Assembly (NCBI GenBank): GCA_035718085.1
Contig: DASTHS010000136.1
Coordinates: forward strand, 1-8,142
Length of the DNA stretch: 8,142 nucleotides
Reading direction: 5' to 3'
Origin: DASTHS01 sp035718085
Lineage (GTDB): Bacteria; Actinomycetota; Acidimicrobiia; Acidimicrobiales; Palsa-688
Shown here: one piece after another, positions 1 to 6,489 of the stretch
Position numbering within the stretch: position 1 is the stretch's first letter
Layout of the letters: each line of letters opens with the position of its first letter
Notes under the pieces: model-generated
Told to the model about the DNA's origin: nothing
The model's input: only the letters and a program-made list of their open reading frames with translations
The model's database searches: none
Translations under genes and position numbers: made by a program

Positions 1-288
1 GAGCCGGCGACGTCGGCCGATGCCCCCCGCTCCCCCGTCGAGGCCTCCTCGCCCGGCGAGGCTCCGGGCCCGGCGGCCGACCCTCCGGCCCACGGCGCCG
101 CCGACCCGCTCGGTGGCGGCGGTGGCGGCGGCGAGGAACCCACCGCCGGGCGCGGGGACGGAGCCGGCGACACCGTGGCGACCGCCGACGCCGATGGGCC
201 GCCGGCCGTCGCTGCCGACGACGCCGGCACCAAGCGGCGGGTCGTGCGCATCCGCAGCCGCCGGGTGGCCGACGGACCTCCCGGCTGA
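1..288 (+). CDS. C-terminal tail of an unidentified protein (5' end outside window)
   Basis: The frame is open from the first base to a TGA at 286-288 and encodes the last 95 residues of a protein whose start and folded domains lie to the left. The visible part is low complexity: Ala, Pro, Gly and Asp/Glu dominate, residues 38-44 are a run of seven glycines, and only near the end does a basic patch appear (TKRRVVRIRSRR, residues 77-88). This looks like an intrinsically disordered acidic linker with a cationic end, which could contact nucleic acid, membrane or a partner. No family can be assigned from it. The frame is favoured over other open frames here because it ends just 4 bp before the convergent acyl-CoA synthetase stop, giving a compact tail-to-tail junction, and because a competing plus-strand frame runs antisense through the well-supported synthetase gene. 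That it is coding at all is an inference from frame continuity and position. Confidence 0.6.
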   Translation, partial: EPATSADAPRSPVEASSPGEAPGPAADPPAHGAADPLGGGGGGGEEPTAGRGDGAGDTVATADADGPPAVAADDAGTKRRVVRIRSRRVADGPPG

Positions 289-292
289 CCGG

Positions 293-1906
293 CTACGCCG
301 TGCCGGGCGACCGACCGGCGGCGATGGTGCGGGCCGCGGCGTAGTCGACCTTGCCGTTGGGGGCACGACCGACCGATGCGACGGGCACGAACCGGCGGGG
401 CACCTTGTAGCCGGCGAGCGAGCGGCGGGCGAAGGCGGCCAGCTCGTCGTCGGTGACCTCGGCGCCGGTCTCGACCAGGGCGACCACGACCTCGCCGAAT
501 CGCTCGTCGGGCACCCCGACCACCACGGCGTCGACCACGGCGGGATGGCGTTTCAAGGCCTCCTCGACCTCCTCCGGGAACACCTTCTCGCCGCCGGTGT
601 TCACCACGACCGAGCCCCGGCCGAGCAGCCGCACGGTGCCGTCGGCCTCCACCGTGGCGTAGTCGCCGGGCACGCTCCAGCGCTCCCCGTCGATCACCCG
701 GAACGTCGCCGCGGTCTTGTCGGGGTCCTTGTAGTAGCCGACGGGCCCCCGGCCCCGGAGGGCGACGACCCCGCGTTCGCCCGAGCCGGGCGCCACGTCG
801 ACACCATCGTCGGAGATCACCCTGGTGTCGGGCCCGAGGCGGAACCCCCCGGTGGTCGGCGCCTCGGCGCTGCTCGACCGGCTGCGGGCCATGCCGATCG
901 CCTCCGACGAGCCGAGCGTGTCGACGAGGATCAGCTTCGGGTTGTGCCGCAGCAGCCCGGCGCGGACCTCGGCGGACCACATCACGCCCGACGAGACGAT
1001 CAGCCACAGGCTCGAGAGGTCCCAGCGCCCCGGGTTGGCATCGAGCTCGGCGAGGATCGGCCGGGCGAACGCGTCGCCGACGATCGACATCTCGGTGACC
1101 CGCTCCCGCTCGACGGCGTCGAGCAGGCGTCCGGGCTCGAAGTGGTGCCCCTCCAGCAGCACGAGCGACCCGCCCGACGCCAAGGTCGACATGGCGGTGA
1201 ACAACCCGGTGCCGTGCATGAGCGGGGGGCCGGGGAGCAGCTTGGGCACCGGTCGACGGGCCGGCTCGGCCAGCCGGGCGGCCAACGCGTCGAGATCGCC
1301 GTGCTCGTCGTAGCGCAGGCTGGCCGAGCGGTTGAGGATCGCCCACAAGTCGTCCTGGCGCCACATCACCCCCTTGGGCATGCCGGTGGTGCCCCCGGTG
1401 TAGATCAGTACGAGGTGGTCGCCGCTGCGCCCCCATGGCCCCTGCACCGGCCCCCCGGGTGACCGTGACGCAACGTCGTCGTAGGGCTGGGCCCAGGGGG
1501 CGGCGTCGCCGCCGACCTGCAGCCAGAGCTTCACGCCCGGCAGGCGGTGGCGGGCGGCGTCGACGCGGTCGGCGAAGTCCGCGTGGAAGACCACGGCCTC
1601 GACGTCCGCGTTCGACCACAGGTAGGTCAGCTCGTCGGCGGTGTACCGGTAGTTCGTGTTGACCGGCGCCATGCCAGCCTTGAGCGCCCCGTAGAGCGAC
1701 TCGACGTAGGCCGGCGAGTTGTAGAGGTGTTGCGCGACCTTCGCCTGCTCACCCAACCCGGCGGCCAGGTAGGCGGCAGCCACGGCGTCGGCCCGCCGGT
1801 CGAGCTCGGCCCAGCTGCGGCGGTCGGCGCCCTGGGTGATGGCCGGCGCGTCGGGCCGCACCCGGGCGACCACCTCCCACGTGTCCGCGAAGTTCCAACC
1901 GGTCAC
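293..1906 (-). CDS. FadD-type acyl-CoA synthetase (AMP-binding, ANL superfamily)
   Basis: Adenylates a fatty or other carboxylic acid with ATP and transfers the acyl group to coenzyme A. All ANL core motifs are present in the 537-residue product: the phosphate-binding loop YTGGTTGMPKGV (169-180), GSSEA (332-336), the PGDYA aspartate motif (413-417), the hinge LGRGS (428-432), NTGGEKVFPEE (436-446), YKVPRR (500-505) and the catalytic lysine K519 in PNGKVDY. Length and the YTGGTTG...KGVMW and PVGYYKD signatures resemble the mycobacterial FadD17/FadD19 group, some of which activate steroid side-chain acids; the substrate here cannot be read from sequence. The start is GTG at 1904-1906, because the following WNFADTWE is the usual beginning of this family; a purine-rich AGAAAGG (1919-1925, minus strand) lies 12 nt upstream. 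It follows the MBL hydrolase gene by 64 bp on the same strand and may share its transcript. It could supply acyl-CoA to the nearby ceramide enzymes, but it is not part of that operon. Confidence 0.93.
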   Translation of the reverse strand: MTGWNFADTWEVVARVRPDAPAITQGADRRSWAELDRRADAVAAAYLAAGLGEQAKVAQHLYNSPAYVESLYGALKAGMAPVNTNYRYTADELTYLWSNADVEAVVFHADFADRVDAARHRLPGVKLWLQVGGDAAPWAQPYDDVASRSPGGPVQGPWGRSGDHLVLIYTGGTTGMPKGVMWRQDDLWAILNRSASLRYDEHGDLDALAARLAEPARRPVPKLLPGPPLMHGTGLFTAMSTLASGGSLVLLEGHHFEPGRLLDAVERERVTEMSIVGDAFARPILAELDANPGRWDLSSLWLIVSSGVMWSAEVRAGLLRHNPKLILVDTLGSSEAIGMARSRSSSAEAPTTGGFRLGPDTRVISDDGVDVAPGSGERGVVALRGRGPVGYYKDPDKTAATFRVIDGERWSVPGDYATVEADGTVRLLGRGSVVVNTGGEKVFPEEVEEALKRHPAVVDAVVVGVPDERFGEVVVALVETGAEVTDDELAAFARRSLAGYKVPRRFVPVASVGRAPNGKVDYAAARTIAAGRSPGTA

Positions 1907-1942
1907 CGGCCCACCCAGCCTTTCTGAAGAGACGACTGCATC

Positions 1943-1963
1943 GGCGCCGGGGCGGCCGGTGCC
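1943..1963 (-). other. GC-rich hairpin between MBL hydrolase and acyl-CoA synthetase genes
   Basis: GGCGCCGG (1943-1950) and CCGGTGCC (1956-1963) form an 8-bp stem with a 5-nt loop. In minus-strand RNA one position is an A-C mismatch; in plus-strand RNA it would be a G-U pair. It sits just after the stop codon of the MBL gene and before the synthetase start, so it could slow transcription or stabilise an mRNA end. No T-run follows, so it is not a classical terminator. In DNA this GC-rich such a stem may be chance. Confidence 0.25.
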
Positions 1964-1970
1964 GTGCTGG

Positions 1971-3005
1971 TCACCCGACGCGCTCCCAGCGCGACGGTTC
2001 GCCGACGACCTCCCGCACCACGCCGCGCACTTCGAGTGCCCGGAGGTGGGCCAGCGCCTCGCCCACGGCCGCCCGGCGTGACCAGCCCTTCAGCTCGTCC
2101 CACGGTCGCGACCAGTGGAAGGTGGCGGCGATGGCCCACGCCGTCGTGGTGCCGGCGTCGATGGCGGCCAGCACCTCGGCGAAGTGCGCCTCGTGGTGGG
2201 CGCGCAGTTCCGCGACCCGTCCGGGCAGGTCGGCGAAGCGGTGCTCGTGGGCGGGCAGCACCTCGTCGGCGGGCAGGTCGGCGACCCGTTCGAGCGACCG
2301 CAGGTAGTCGCCGAGGGGGTCGGGGCCGGCCTGCGGGTGGTACCCGATGTGGGGTGTGATGCGCGGCAGCACGTGGTCGCCCGAGAGCACGAGGCGCTGG
2401 CCGGCCTCGGCGAAGCACAGGTGGCCGGGCGAGTGACCGGGCGTCCACACCGCGGTGAGGTCCCAGCCTGGCACCTCGGGCCGGTCGCCGTCCTCGAGGA
2501 GCACGTCGGGGTGCACCGGGTCGACCCTCGGCCACACGGGCATCGACGCAGCCGCGAGCGCTGCCACCTCGTCGGCGGGGGCGCCGTTGCGCCGGAGCTG
2601 CGCCGCCATGCTCTCGACCAGGTCTGCGGGGGCGTCGTAGCGGGCTCCGATGAGGGCGGCGTCTGCGGGATGCAGGGCGACCCACGCACCCGAGGCCTCG
2701 CGGACCCGGCCGGCGAGGCCGTAGTGGTCCGGGTGGATGTGGGTGACGAGCACGCCTCGCACGTCGGCGATCGACCCTCCTGCAGCGGCGATGCCGGCGA
2801 CGAGCGTGTCCCACGCCTCGTCGGTGTTCCACCCGGCGTCGACGATGTAGGGGCCACGGTCGGTCTCGAAGAGGTACACGAGCACATAGCGCAGCGGGTT
2901 GTCGGGGATCGGCACCGGGATGCTCCAGAGGCCGCGGCGCACCCGCTCGACGGGCGGGAGCGGCTCCAGCGCACGCGCCCCGGGTGTCGGCACGGTGTCG
3001 GTCAC
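1971..3005 (-). CDS. MBL-fold metallo-hydrolase with C-terminal winged-helix domain
   Basis: A 344-residue metallo-beta-lactamase-fold hydrolase of the glyoxalase II/LACTB2-like type. The two-metal site is complete: THIHPDH gives H89, H91, D93 and H94; TPGHSPGH gives H191; SGDH gives D210; PAHEH gives H253. Residues 265-335 form a helical, winged-helix-like C-terminal region (around KGWSRRAAVGEALAHLRAL), as in LACTB2-type members. Such proteins hydrolyse thioesters, phosphoesters or nucleic acids; the substrate here is not predictable, though a thioesterase or lactone-hydrolase role would fit beside an acyl-CoA synthetase. There is no signal peptide, so it should be cytoplasmic. The start chosen is GTG at 3003-3005, because a weak -10-like box lies 6 nt upstream and no Shine-Dalgarno sequence is seen; a second GTG four codons in is possible. 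It is divergent from the ceramide synthase-like gene across 57 bp. Confidence 0.9.
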   Translation of the reverse strand: MTDTVPTPGARALEPLPPVERVRRGLWSIPVPIPDNPLRYVLVYLFETDRGPYIVDAGWNTDEAWDTLVAGIAAAGGSIADVRGVLVTHIHPDHYGLAGRVREASGAWVALHPADAALIGARYDAPADLVESMAAQLRRNGAPADEVAALAAASMPVWPRVDPVHPDVLLEDGDRPEVPGWDLTAVWTPGHSPGHLCFAEAGQRLVLSGDHVLPRITPHIGYHPQAGPDPLGDYLRSLERVADLPADEVLPAHEHRFADLPGRVAELRAHHEAHFAEVLAAIDAGTTTAWAIAATFHWSRPWDELKGWSRRAAVGEALAHLRALEVRGVVREVVGEPSRWERVG

Positions 3006-3011
3006 CCGGAC

Positions 3012-3017
3012 AGCTTG
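3012..3017 (-). promoter_or_regulatory. Weak -10-like box for the MBL hydrolase gene
   Basis: On the minus strand the hexamer CAAGCT lies 6 nt before the GTG start. It matches the -10 consensus TANNNT only at the A in position 2 and the final T. The spacing equals that of the stronger boxes at 3051 and 7685, which would put the transcript start at the start codon (leaderless). No recognisable -35 hexamer is seen. Confidence 0.3.
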
Positions 3018-3050
3018 CCAGGGTGGGCGCCTCCGGCCCGGGGCGGGGGC

Positions 3051-3056
3051 TACCGT
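3051..3056 (+). promoter_or_regulatory. -10 box (TACCGT), probable leaderless promoter of the GNAT acyltransferase gene
   Basis: TACCGT fits the actinobacterial -10 pattern TANNNT and is followed by six bases and then the GTG start codon at 3063. That spacing places transcription initiation at the first base of the start codon, so the mRNA would lack a 5' leader; no Shine-Dalgarno sequence is needed. No good -35 hexamer is visible, which is common for such promoters. Confidence 0.6.
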
Positions 3057-3062
3057 GCCCCG

Positions 3063-4217
3063 GTGCCTGCGTCAGCCATCGAGATCGCGCCGGTGCGCTC
3101 GCTGCTCGGGCGGCGCGTGTTCGTCGACGTGCCGTTCCGCATCCATGGCGGCGACCCGGGGTGGGTGCCGCCACTGCGCCTGTCGGTCTACGACCGCATC
3201 TCCCCGCGCCACCCGGCGCTGGCGCACCAGGACGTGGCCCTGTGGGTGGCGCGGCGCAACGGACGCCCGGTGGGTCGCATCGCAGCCTGCGTCGATCGCG
3301 CCTTCGACCAGCTCCAGGGCGTCAAATGGGGGTGGGTCGGGTTCTTCGACACCTTCGACGACCCCGCCGTCGCCGCCGCGCTCTTCGACACCGCCTGCGG
3401 TTGGGCCGCCGAGCGGGGGGCGCAGACCTGTGTCGGGCCCGCGAACTTCACCACCAACGACGAGCTCGGCCTCCTCGTCGAGGGCTTCGACGACCCCCCC
3501 GCCCTGCTCACCTTGCAGAACCCCCCGTACTACGAGCGGCTCTGGACCGACCACGGCTGGGAGCAGGCGATGGACCTGTGGGGCTGGCGGTTCGAGAAGT
3601 CGCTCACCGCCCTGTCGGAGCGCCAGCGCCGCACGCTGGCCCGGCTGCGCGAACGCTCCAACGTGCGCATCCGGTCGATCGACATGGCCGACTTCGACGC
3701 CGAGGTCGGCCGGTTCTTCGAGGTCTACAACGCGGCGTGGCAGCACAACTGGGGCTTCGTGCCGATGCCCGAGGCGGAGGTGCGGCACCTGGCCTCGCAG
3801 CTCAAGCCAATCATCAAGCCGGAGTGGGCCTTCGGAGCGGAACGGCCCGACGGGGAGGTGGTGGGCGTGTGCCTCGCCCTCCCCGACCTCAACCAGGTGA
3901 TGGCCAAGTTGCGCCACGGGCGGCTGCTGCCGACCGGCTGGGCGCACATGCTGGCCGGACGGCGGCGCACCAGCAACGCCCGGGTGTGGGCCCTCGGCGT
4001 GCGCCCCGAGCGGCAGAACCTCGCGATCGGCCCGCTGCTCTACGCCGAGATCGTCGACCGCCTCGCGGCCGACCCGCACATCCGCACTGCGGAGGGTGGG
4101 TGGACCTTGGCCACCAACGCCCGGATCAACGAGCAGCTCGCAGCGATGGGCGCCACCCGATCGAAGGTCTGGCGGCTCTACTCCCGGCCGGCAGGGCCGC
4201 CCCGCCCCACGGCCTGA
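3063..4217 (+). CDS. bcerS: GNAT-fold N-acyltransferase, candidate bacterial ceramide synthase (bCerS-like)
   Basis: A 384-residue protein of the acyl-CoA N-acyltransferase superfamily. The N-terminal half opens with a lipid-cluster-type motif (HGGDPGWVPPLR, 28-39), has a GNAT-like section with GRIAACVDR (71-79), and carries GPANFTTNDELG (125-136). The C-terminal half is a second GNAT-like domain with an acyl-donor-binding segment LGVRPERQNLAIGPLLYAEI (311-330) and a closing GGWTLATNARINEQLAAMG (345-363). This two-part architecture and length match the family containing Caulobacter bCerS, which N-acylates 3-oxosphinganine to 3-oxoceramide. Its position tail to tail with serine palmitoyltransferase- and CerR-type genes supports the same role. 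That assignment combines family memory with context; an unrelated N-acyltransferase remains possible. The start is GTG 3063, set by the -10 box 6 nt upstream; the same frame stays open further left but that would cross the divergent MBL gene. Its last 40 bp overlap the end of the reductase gene on the other strand. No membrane segment is seen. Confidence 0.78.
   Translation: MPASAIEIAPVRSLLGRRVFVDVPFRIHGGDPGWVPPLRLSVYDRISPRHPALAHQDVALWVARRNGRPVGRIAACVDRAFDQLQGVKWGWVGFFDTFDDPAVAAALFDTACGWAAERGAQTCVGPANFTTNDELGLLVEGFDDPPALLTLQNPPYYERLWTDHGWEQAMDLWGWRFEKSLTALSERQRRTLARLRERSNVRIRSIDMADFDAEVGRFFEVYNAAWQHNWGFVPMPEAEVRHLASQLKPIIKPEWAFGAERPDGEVVGVCLALPDLNQVMAKLRHGRLLPTGWAHMLAGRRRTSNARVWALGVRPERQNLAIGPLLYAEIVDRLAADPHIRTAEGGWTLATNARINEQLAAMGATRSKVWRLYSRPAGPPRPTA
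4178..4217. other. 40-bp tail-to-tail overlap of acyltransferase and reductase genes
   Basis: The plus-strand acyltransferase stops with TGA at 4215-4217, while the minus-strand reductase stops with TAG at 4178-4180. Both stops are unambiguous, so the final 13 codons of each gene are encoded on opposite strands of the same DNA. There is no room for a conventional terminator between them, so transcripts from the two sides should overlap at their 3' ends unless termination occurs inside a coding sequence. Confidence 0.85.
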
Positions 4218-5170
4218 GCCAGCACCTCCGCCGAGGTCCGACTGGAGCGCCAGCCGAGCAGCGCCGCCGCCCGGGCCGGGTCGACGGCGAGCGGGCCGCC
4301 GACCAGCACCGACCGATCGGCGCCGAAGGGCAGCAACCCCAGACGGTGGGCCAGCTCCGACCCCCCGACGAGCAGCCGCCGGGGCAGCGCCACCACCCGG
4401 CCGCCGGTGACCCCGGCGATGCCGGCGGCGTCGAGCCAGCCCGGGGGGGCGACGTTGCACACCGCCCCGCGCACGGCGGTGCGCCGCCCCGGGTCGGCCA
4501 CCAGGGCCCCGGCCCGGAACAGCGCCTCGACCGCATCCTGCTCGTCGAGGAACTGCGTGGCCTGCGCCACCCCCCGCACCGCCGGCACGGCCAGCCGGTA
4601 GCCGGCCACCGAGCGGCGCACGGCAGCGTCGGCGTGCGGCCCGAGCACCGCCCCGACCCGCAGCACCACCGTCGGCGCCGTGTCGAGGCAGCGTCGCTCC
4701 GCCTGGAGCTTCTGGCTGGCGTACGGGCACTCGGGGTTCGGTCGTGGCGGGTGGCGCTCGTCGAGGGGCAGCGGGTTGTCGGGCCAGGCGCCGTAGACCG
4801 CGGCCGACGAGGCCAGCACGACCGCGCCGGGGCGGGCAGCGAGCACGTTGGTCGTGCCCCCGACGTTCACCCCGGCCATCTCCGGGCCTCCCCGCCCCCA
4901 CAGCTGGGCGCCCAGGTGGAACAGCAGGTCGACGCCGACCAGCGCGGCGCGAGCCTCCTCGCTGCGCAGGTCGGCGCACACGTGGCGCAGGCGGTGGTCG
5001 CCGACGCCGGCCGGCAGCGGCCGGCGGGCCACGCTGACCACCTTCGACGTCTGCGGGTCGGCGAGCAGCCGGCGCAGCAGCAGGCCGCCGAGGTGCCCGG
5101 TGGCGCCGGTCAGCCCGACGGTCGCGCCGGCCAGGCCCGGGAGGAGCGGCGCGGGGACCGGGTCGCTCAC
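4178..5170 (-). CDS. cerR: NAD(P)-dependent epimerase/dehydratase-family reductase, candidate ceramide reductase (CerR-like)
   Basis: A 330-residue extended short-chain dehydrogenase. The Rossmann dinucleotide loop TGATGHLG is at 21-28, a cofactor-contacting HLGA at 85-88, the catalytic serine region SSAAVYG at 121-127, and the YxxxK pair is Y150 and K154 in YASQK. Annotation pipelines would call it an NAD-dependent sugar epimerase, but no sugar-nucleotide genes are near. In Caulobacter the enzyme that reduces the 3-oxo group of 3-oxoceramide, CerR, belongs to this family and is encoded near serine palmitoyltransferase; the same role is inferred here. Translation starts at GTG 5168-5170, which overlaps the TGA of the upstream gene in GTGA, so the two are probably translationally coupled; a GAGGG lies directly before the start. 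It is the last gene of the operon. Family membership is firm; the ceramide substrate is inferred from neighbours. Confidence 0.8.
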   Translation of the reverse strand: MSDPVPAPLLPGLAGATVGLTGATGHLGGLLLRRLLADPQTSKVVSVARRPLPAGVGDHRLRHVCADLRSEEARAALVGVDLLFHLGAQLWGRGGPEMAGVNVGGTTNVLAARPGAVVLASSAAVYGAWPDNPLPLDERHPPRPNPECPYASQKLQAERRCLDTAPTVVLRVGAVLGPHADAAVRRSVAGYRLAVPAVRGVAQATQFLDEQDAVEALFRAGALVADPGRRTAVRGAVCNVAPPGWLDAAGIAGVTGGRVVALPRRLLVGGSELAHRLGLLPFGADRSVLVGGPLAVDPARAAALLGWRSSRTSAEVLAQAVGRGGPAGRE

Positions 5171-6489
5171 CCCTCGGGACGAGCGGCGGCGACCGCCGCG
5201 GCGGCACCGACGACGGCCGGGCGCAGCAGCGCCGGGGCCGGAACCCCACCGCGAGGGCCAGCTGTCGGCACCGTGCCGGGGGGCGGCACCCGGCAGCGGG
5301 CGAAGCCCTCGAGGGCCCGATCGATGTCGGCCTCGGTGTGGGTGGCCATCACCGACGTGCGCAGCAGGGGCCGGGCCACCGCGGGGGGGATGACGCAGTT
5401 GGTGTACACGCCGTTCGCCTTCAGCTCCCGCCACAGCAGACCGGCGTCGACGACGTCGTCGACGTGCAGCGGCACGATGGCGCTGTCGGTGGCGGGCCCG
5501 ACGGCGTACCCGAGCTCGGTGAGGCCGCGGTGCAGCTGCGCGGCGCGCGCCGCCACCGCCTCGCGCCGCCACCCCTCGCTGCGGGCCACCCGGGTGGCGG
5601 CGAGGGCGGCGCCGAGGGCGGCGGGCACCCCGGACGCCGTGAAGAGCAGCGGACGGCAGGTGATCTTCAAGAAGTCGATGACCGCCGCTGGGCCGGCGAC
5701 GAAGCCGCCGCAGCTGGCCAGCGCCTTGGAGAAGGTGCCCATCACCAGGTCGGGTCGGACCCCGGCGGCAGCCGCGGTGCCTGCACCGGCGGGGCCGACG
5801 ACGCCGAGGGAGTGGGCCTCGTCCACGAGCAGGCGGGCCCCGAACTCGGCGCAGAGGGCCCCGACGTCGGCCAGCGGCGCCCAGTCGCCCTCCATGGAGT
5901 AGATGCCGTCGACGGCGACCAGCACGCCCCCGGTCGCCTCCGATGACCGCAGCGACCGGAGGGTGCGGCGCAGCGAGTTGGGCCGGTTGTGGCGGAACGC
6001 CCGCAGGGTGCCCTCGGCCATGCGCGCCCCGTCGACGAGGCTGGCGTGGGCGGCGGAGTCGAGCACGGCCACATCGGTGGCCCCGATCAGCGCCGAGAGC
6101 AGCCCGAGGTTGGCGCCGTAGCCAGTGGTGAACACCAGCGCGGCCTCCTGGCCCACCCAGTCGGCGAGCTCGTCCTCCAGCTGGCGGTGGAGGTCGAGGG
6201 TGCCGTTGAGCAGTCGGCTGCCGGTGACCCCGGTGCCGTAGCGCTCGACGGCGGCGATCGCCGCCCGCTGCACCCGTTCGTCGGTGGTCAGGCCGAGGTA
6301 GTTGTTCGAGCCGAGCATGACCAGCCGCTGGCCCTCGACCTCCACCACGGGCCCGATGCGGCCGTCGAGCTCCCGGTAGTAGGGAAGGAACCCTTCCGCG
6401 TCGGCCTGGCGCCACTGGTCGAGGCGCGGGTCGGCGACCTTGGCGAAGAGGTCGACCCCGACCCGATGGTCGGGGGCGCCGGCGCTCAT
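5167..6489 (-). CDS. spt: Serine palmitoyltransferase-type alpha-oxoamine synthase (PLP-dependent)
   Basis: Condenses an amino acid with an acyl thioester and releases CO2; for serine palmitoyltransferase the product is 3-oxosphinganine, the first committed step of sphingolipid synthesis. The 440-residue product has the family core: SNNYLGL (61-67), GTGVTGSRLLNG (85-96), H148 in AAHAS stacking on PLP, D223 and H226 in DEAHSLG, the PLP-binding lysine K255 in GTFSKALASCGGF, and R377 in the LLRTSV motif where family members bind the substrate carboxylate. GTFSK is more typical of serine palmitoyltransferases than the GTLGK-type motif of BioF or Kbl. No biotin or threonine-degradation genes adjoin, whereas bCerS- and CerR-like genes do. 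ATG 6487-6489 is chosen because it overlaps the upstream stop as ATGA; a longer frame would run into the preceding gene. Residues from about 400 on form a Pro/Ala-rich extension ending in a hydrophobic stretch (about 418-436) that the family normally lacks. BioF-, Kbl- or CAI-1-synthase-like activity is the alternative. Confidence 0.87.
   Translation of the reverse strand: MSAGAPDHRVGVDLFAKVADPRLDQWRQADAEGFLPYYRELDGRIGPVVEVEGQRLVMLGSNNYLGLTTDERVQRAAIAAVERYGTGVTGSRLLNGTLDLHRQLEDELADWVGQEAALVFTTGYGANLGLLSALIGATDVAVLDSAAHASLVDGARMAEGTLRAFRHNRPNSLRRTLRSLRSSEATGGVLVAVDGIYSMEGDWAPLADVGALCAEFGARLLVDEAHSLGVVGPAGAGTAAAAGVRPDLVMGTFSKALASCGGFVAGPAAVIDFLKITCRPLLFTASGVPAALGAALAATRVARSEGWRREAVAARAAQLHRGLTELGYAVGPATDSAIVPLHVDDVVDAGLLWRELKANGVYTNCVIPPAVARPLLRTSVMATHTEADIDRALEGFARCRVPPPGTVPTAGPRGGVPAPALLRPAVVGAAAAVAAARPEG

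Noticed and set aside
20..1462. Plus-strand open frame of 480 codons antisense to the acyl-CoA synthetase
   Set aside because: The minus-strand synthetase has every family motif in order; the plus-strand frame has none and reads as a complement shadow.
2115..3062. N-terminal extension of the acyltransferase frame
   Set aside because: It would run antisense across most of the MBL hydrolase, whose metal-binding motifs are intact. The promoter-like box at 3051 and the start of similarity both support GTG 3063.
4185..4199. Small hairpin CGGCC-GGCAG-GGCCG in the convergent overlap as a bidirectional terminator
   Set aside because: The stem is only 5 bp, there is no T-run on either strand, and it lies inside coding sequence of both genes; such repeats are expected by chance at this GC content.
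3072..5249. Long open frame on the minus strand (over 700 codons)
   Set aside because: It lies antisense to the acyltransferase and out of frame with the reductase; it has no recognisable motif and low-complexity Arg/Gly/Ala content.
2984..5902. Very long open frame on the plus strand (over 900 codons)
   Set aside because: It crosses the acyltransferase in another frame and runs antisense to the reductase and SPT genes. Its product is Arg/Pro/Ala/Gly-rich without motifs, as expected of shadow frames in very GC-rich DNA.
5167..6489. BioF (AONS) or Kbl annotation of the PLP enzyme
   Set aside because: No biotin or threonine-degradation genes are nearby, the lysine motif is GTFSK, and the neighbours match ceramide synthesis. 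It remains the main alternative if phylogeny disagrees.
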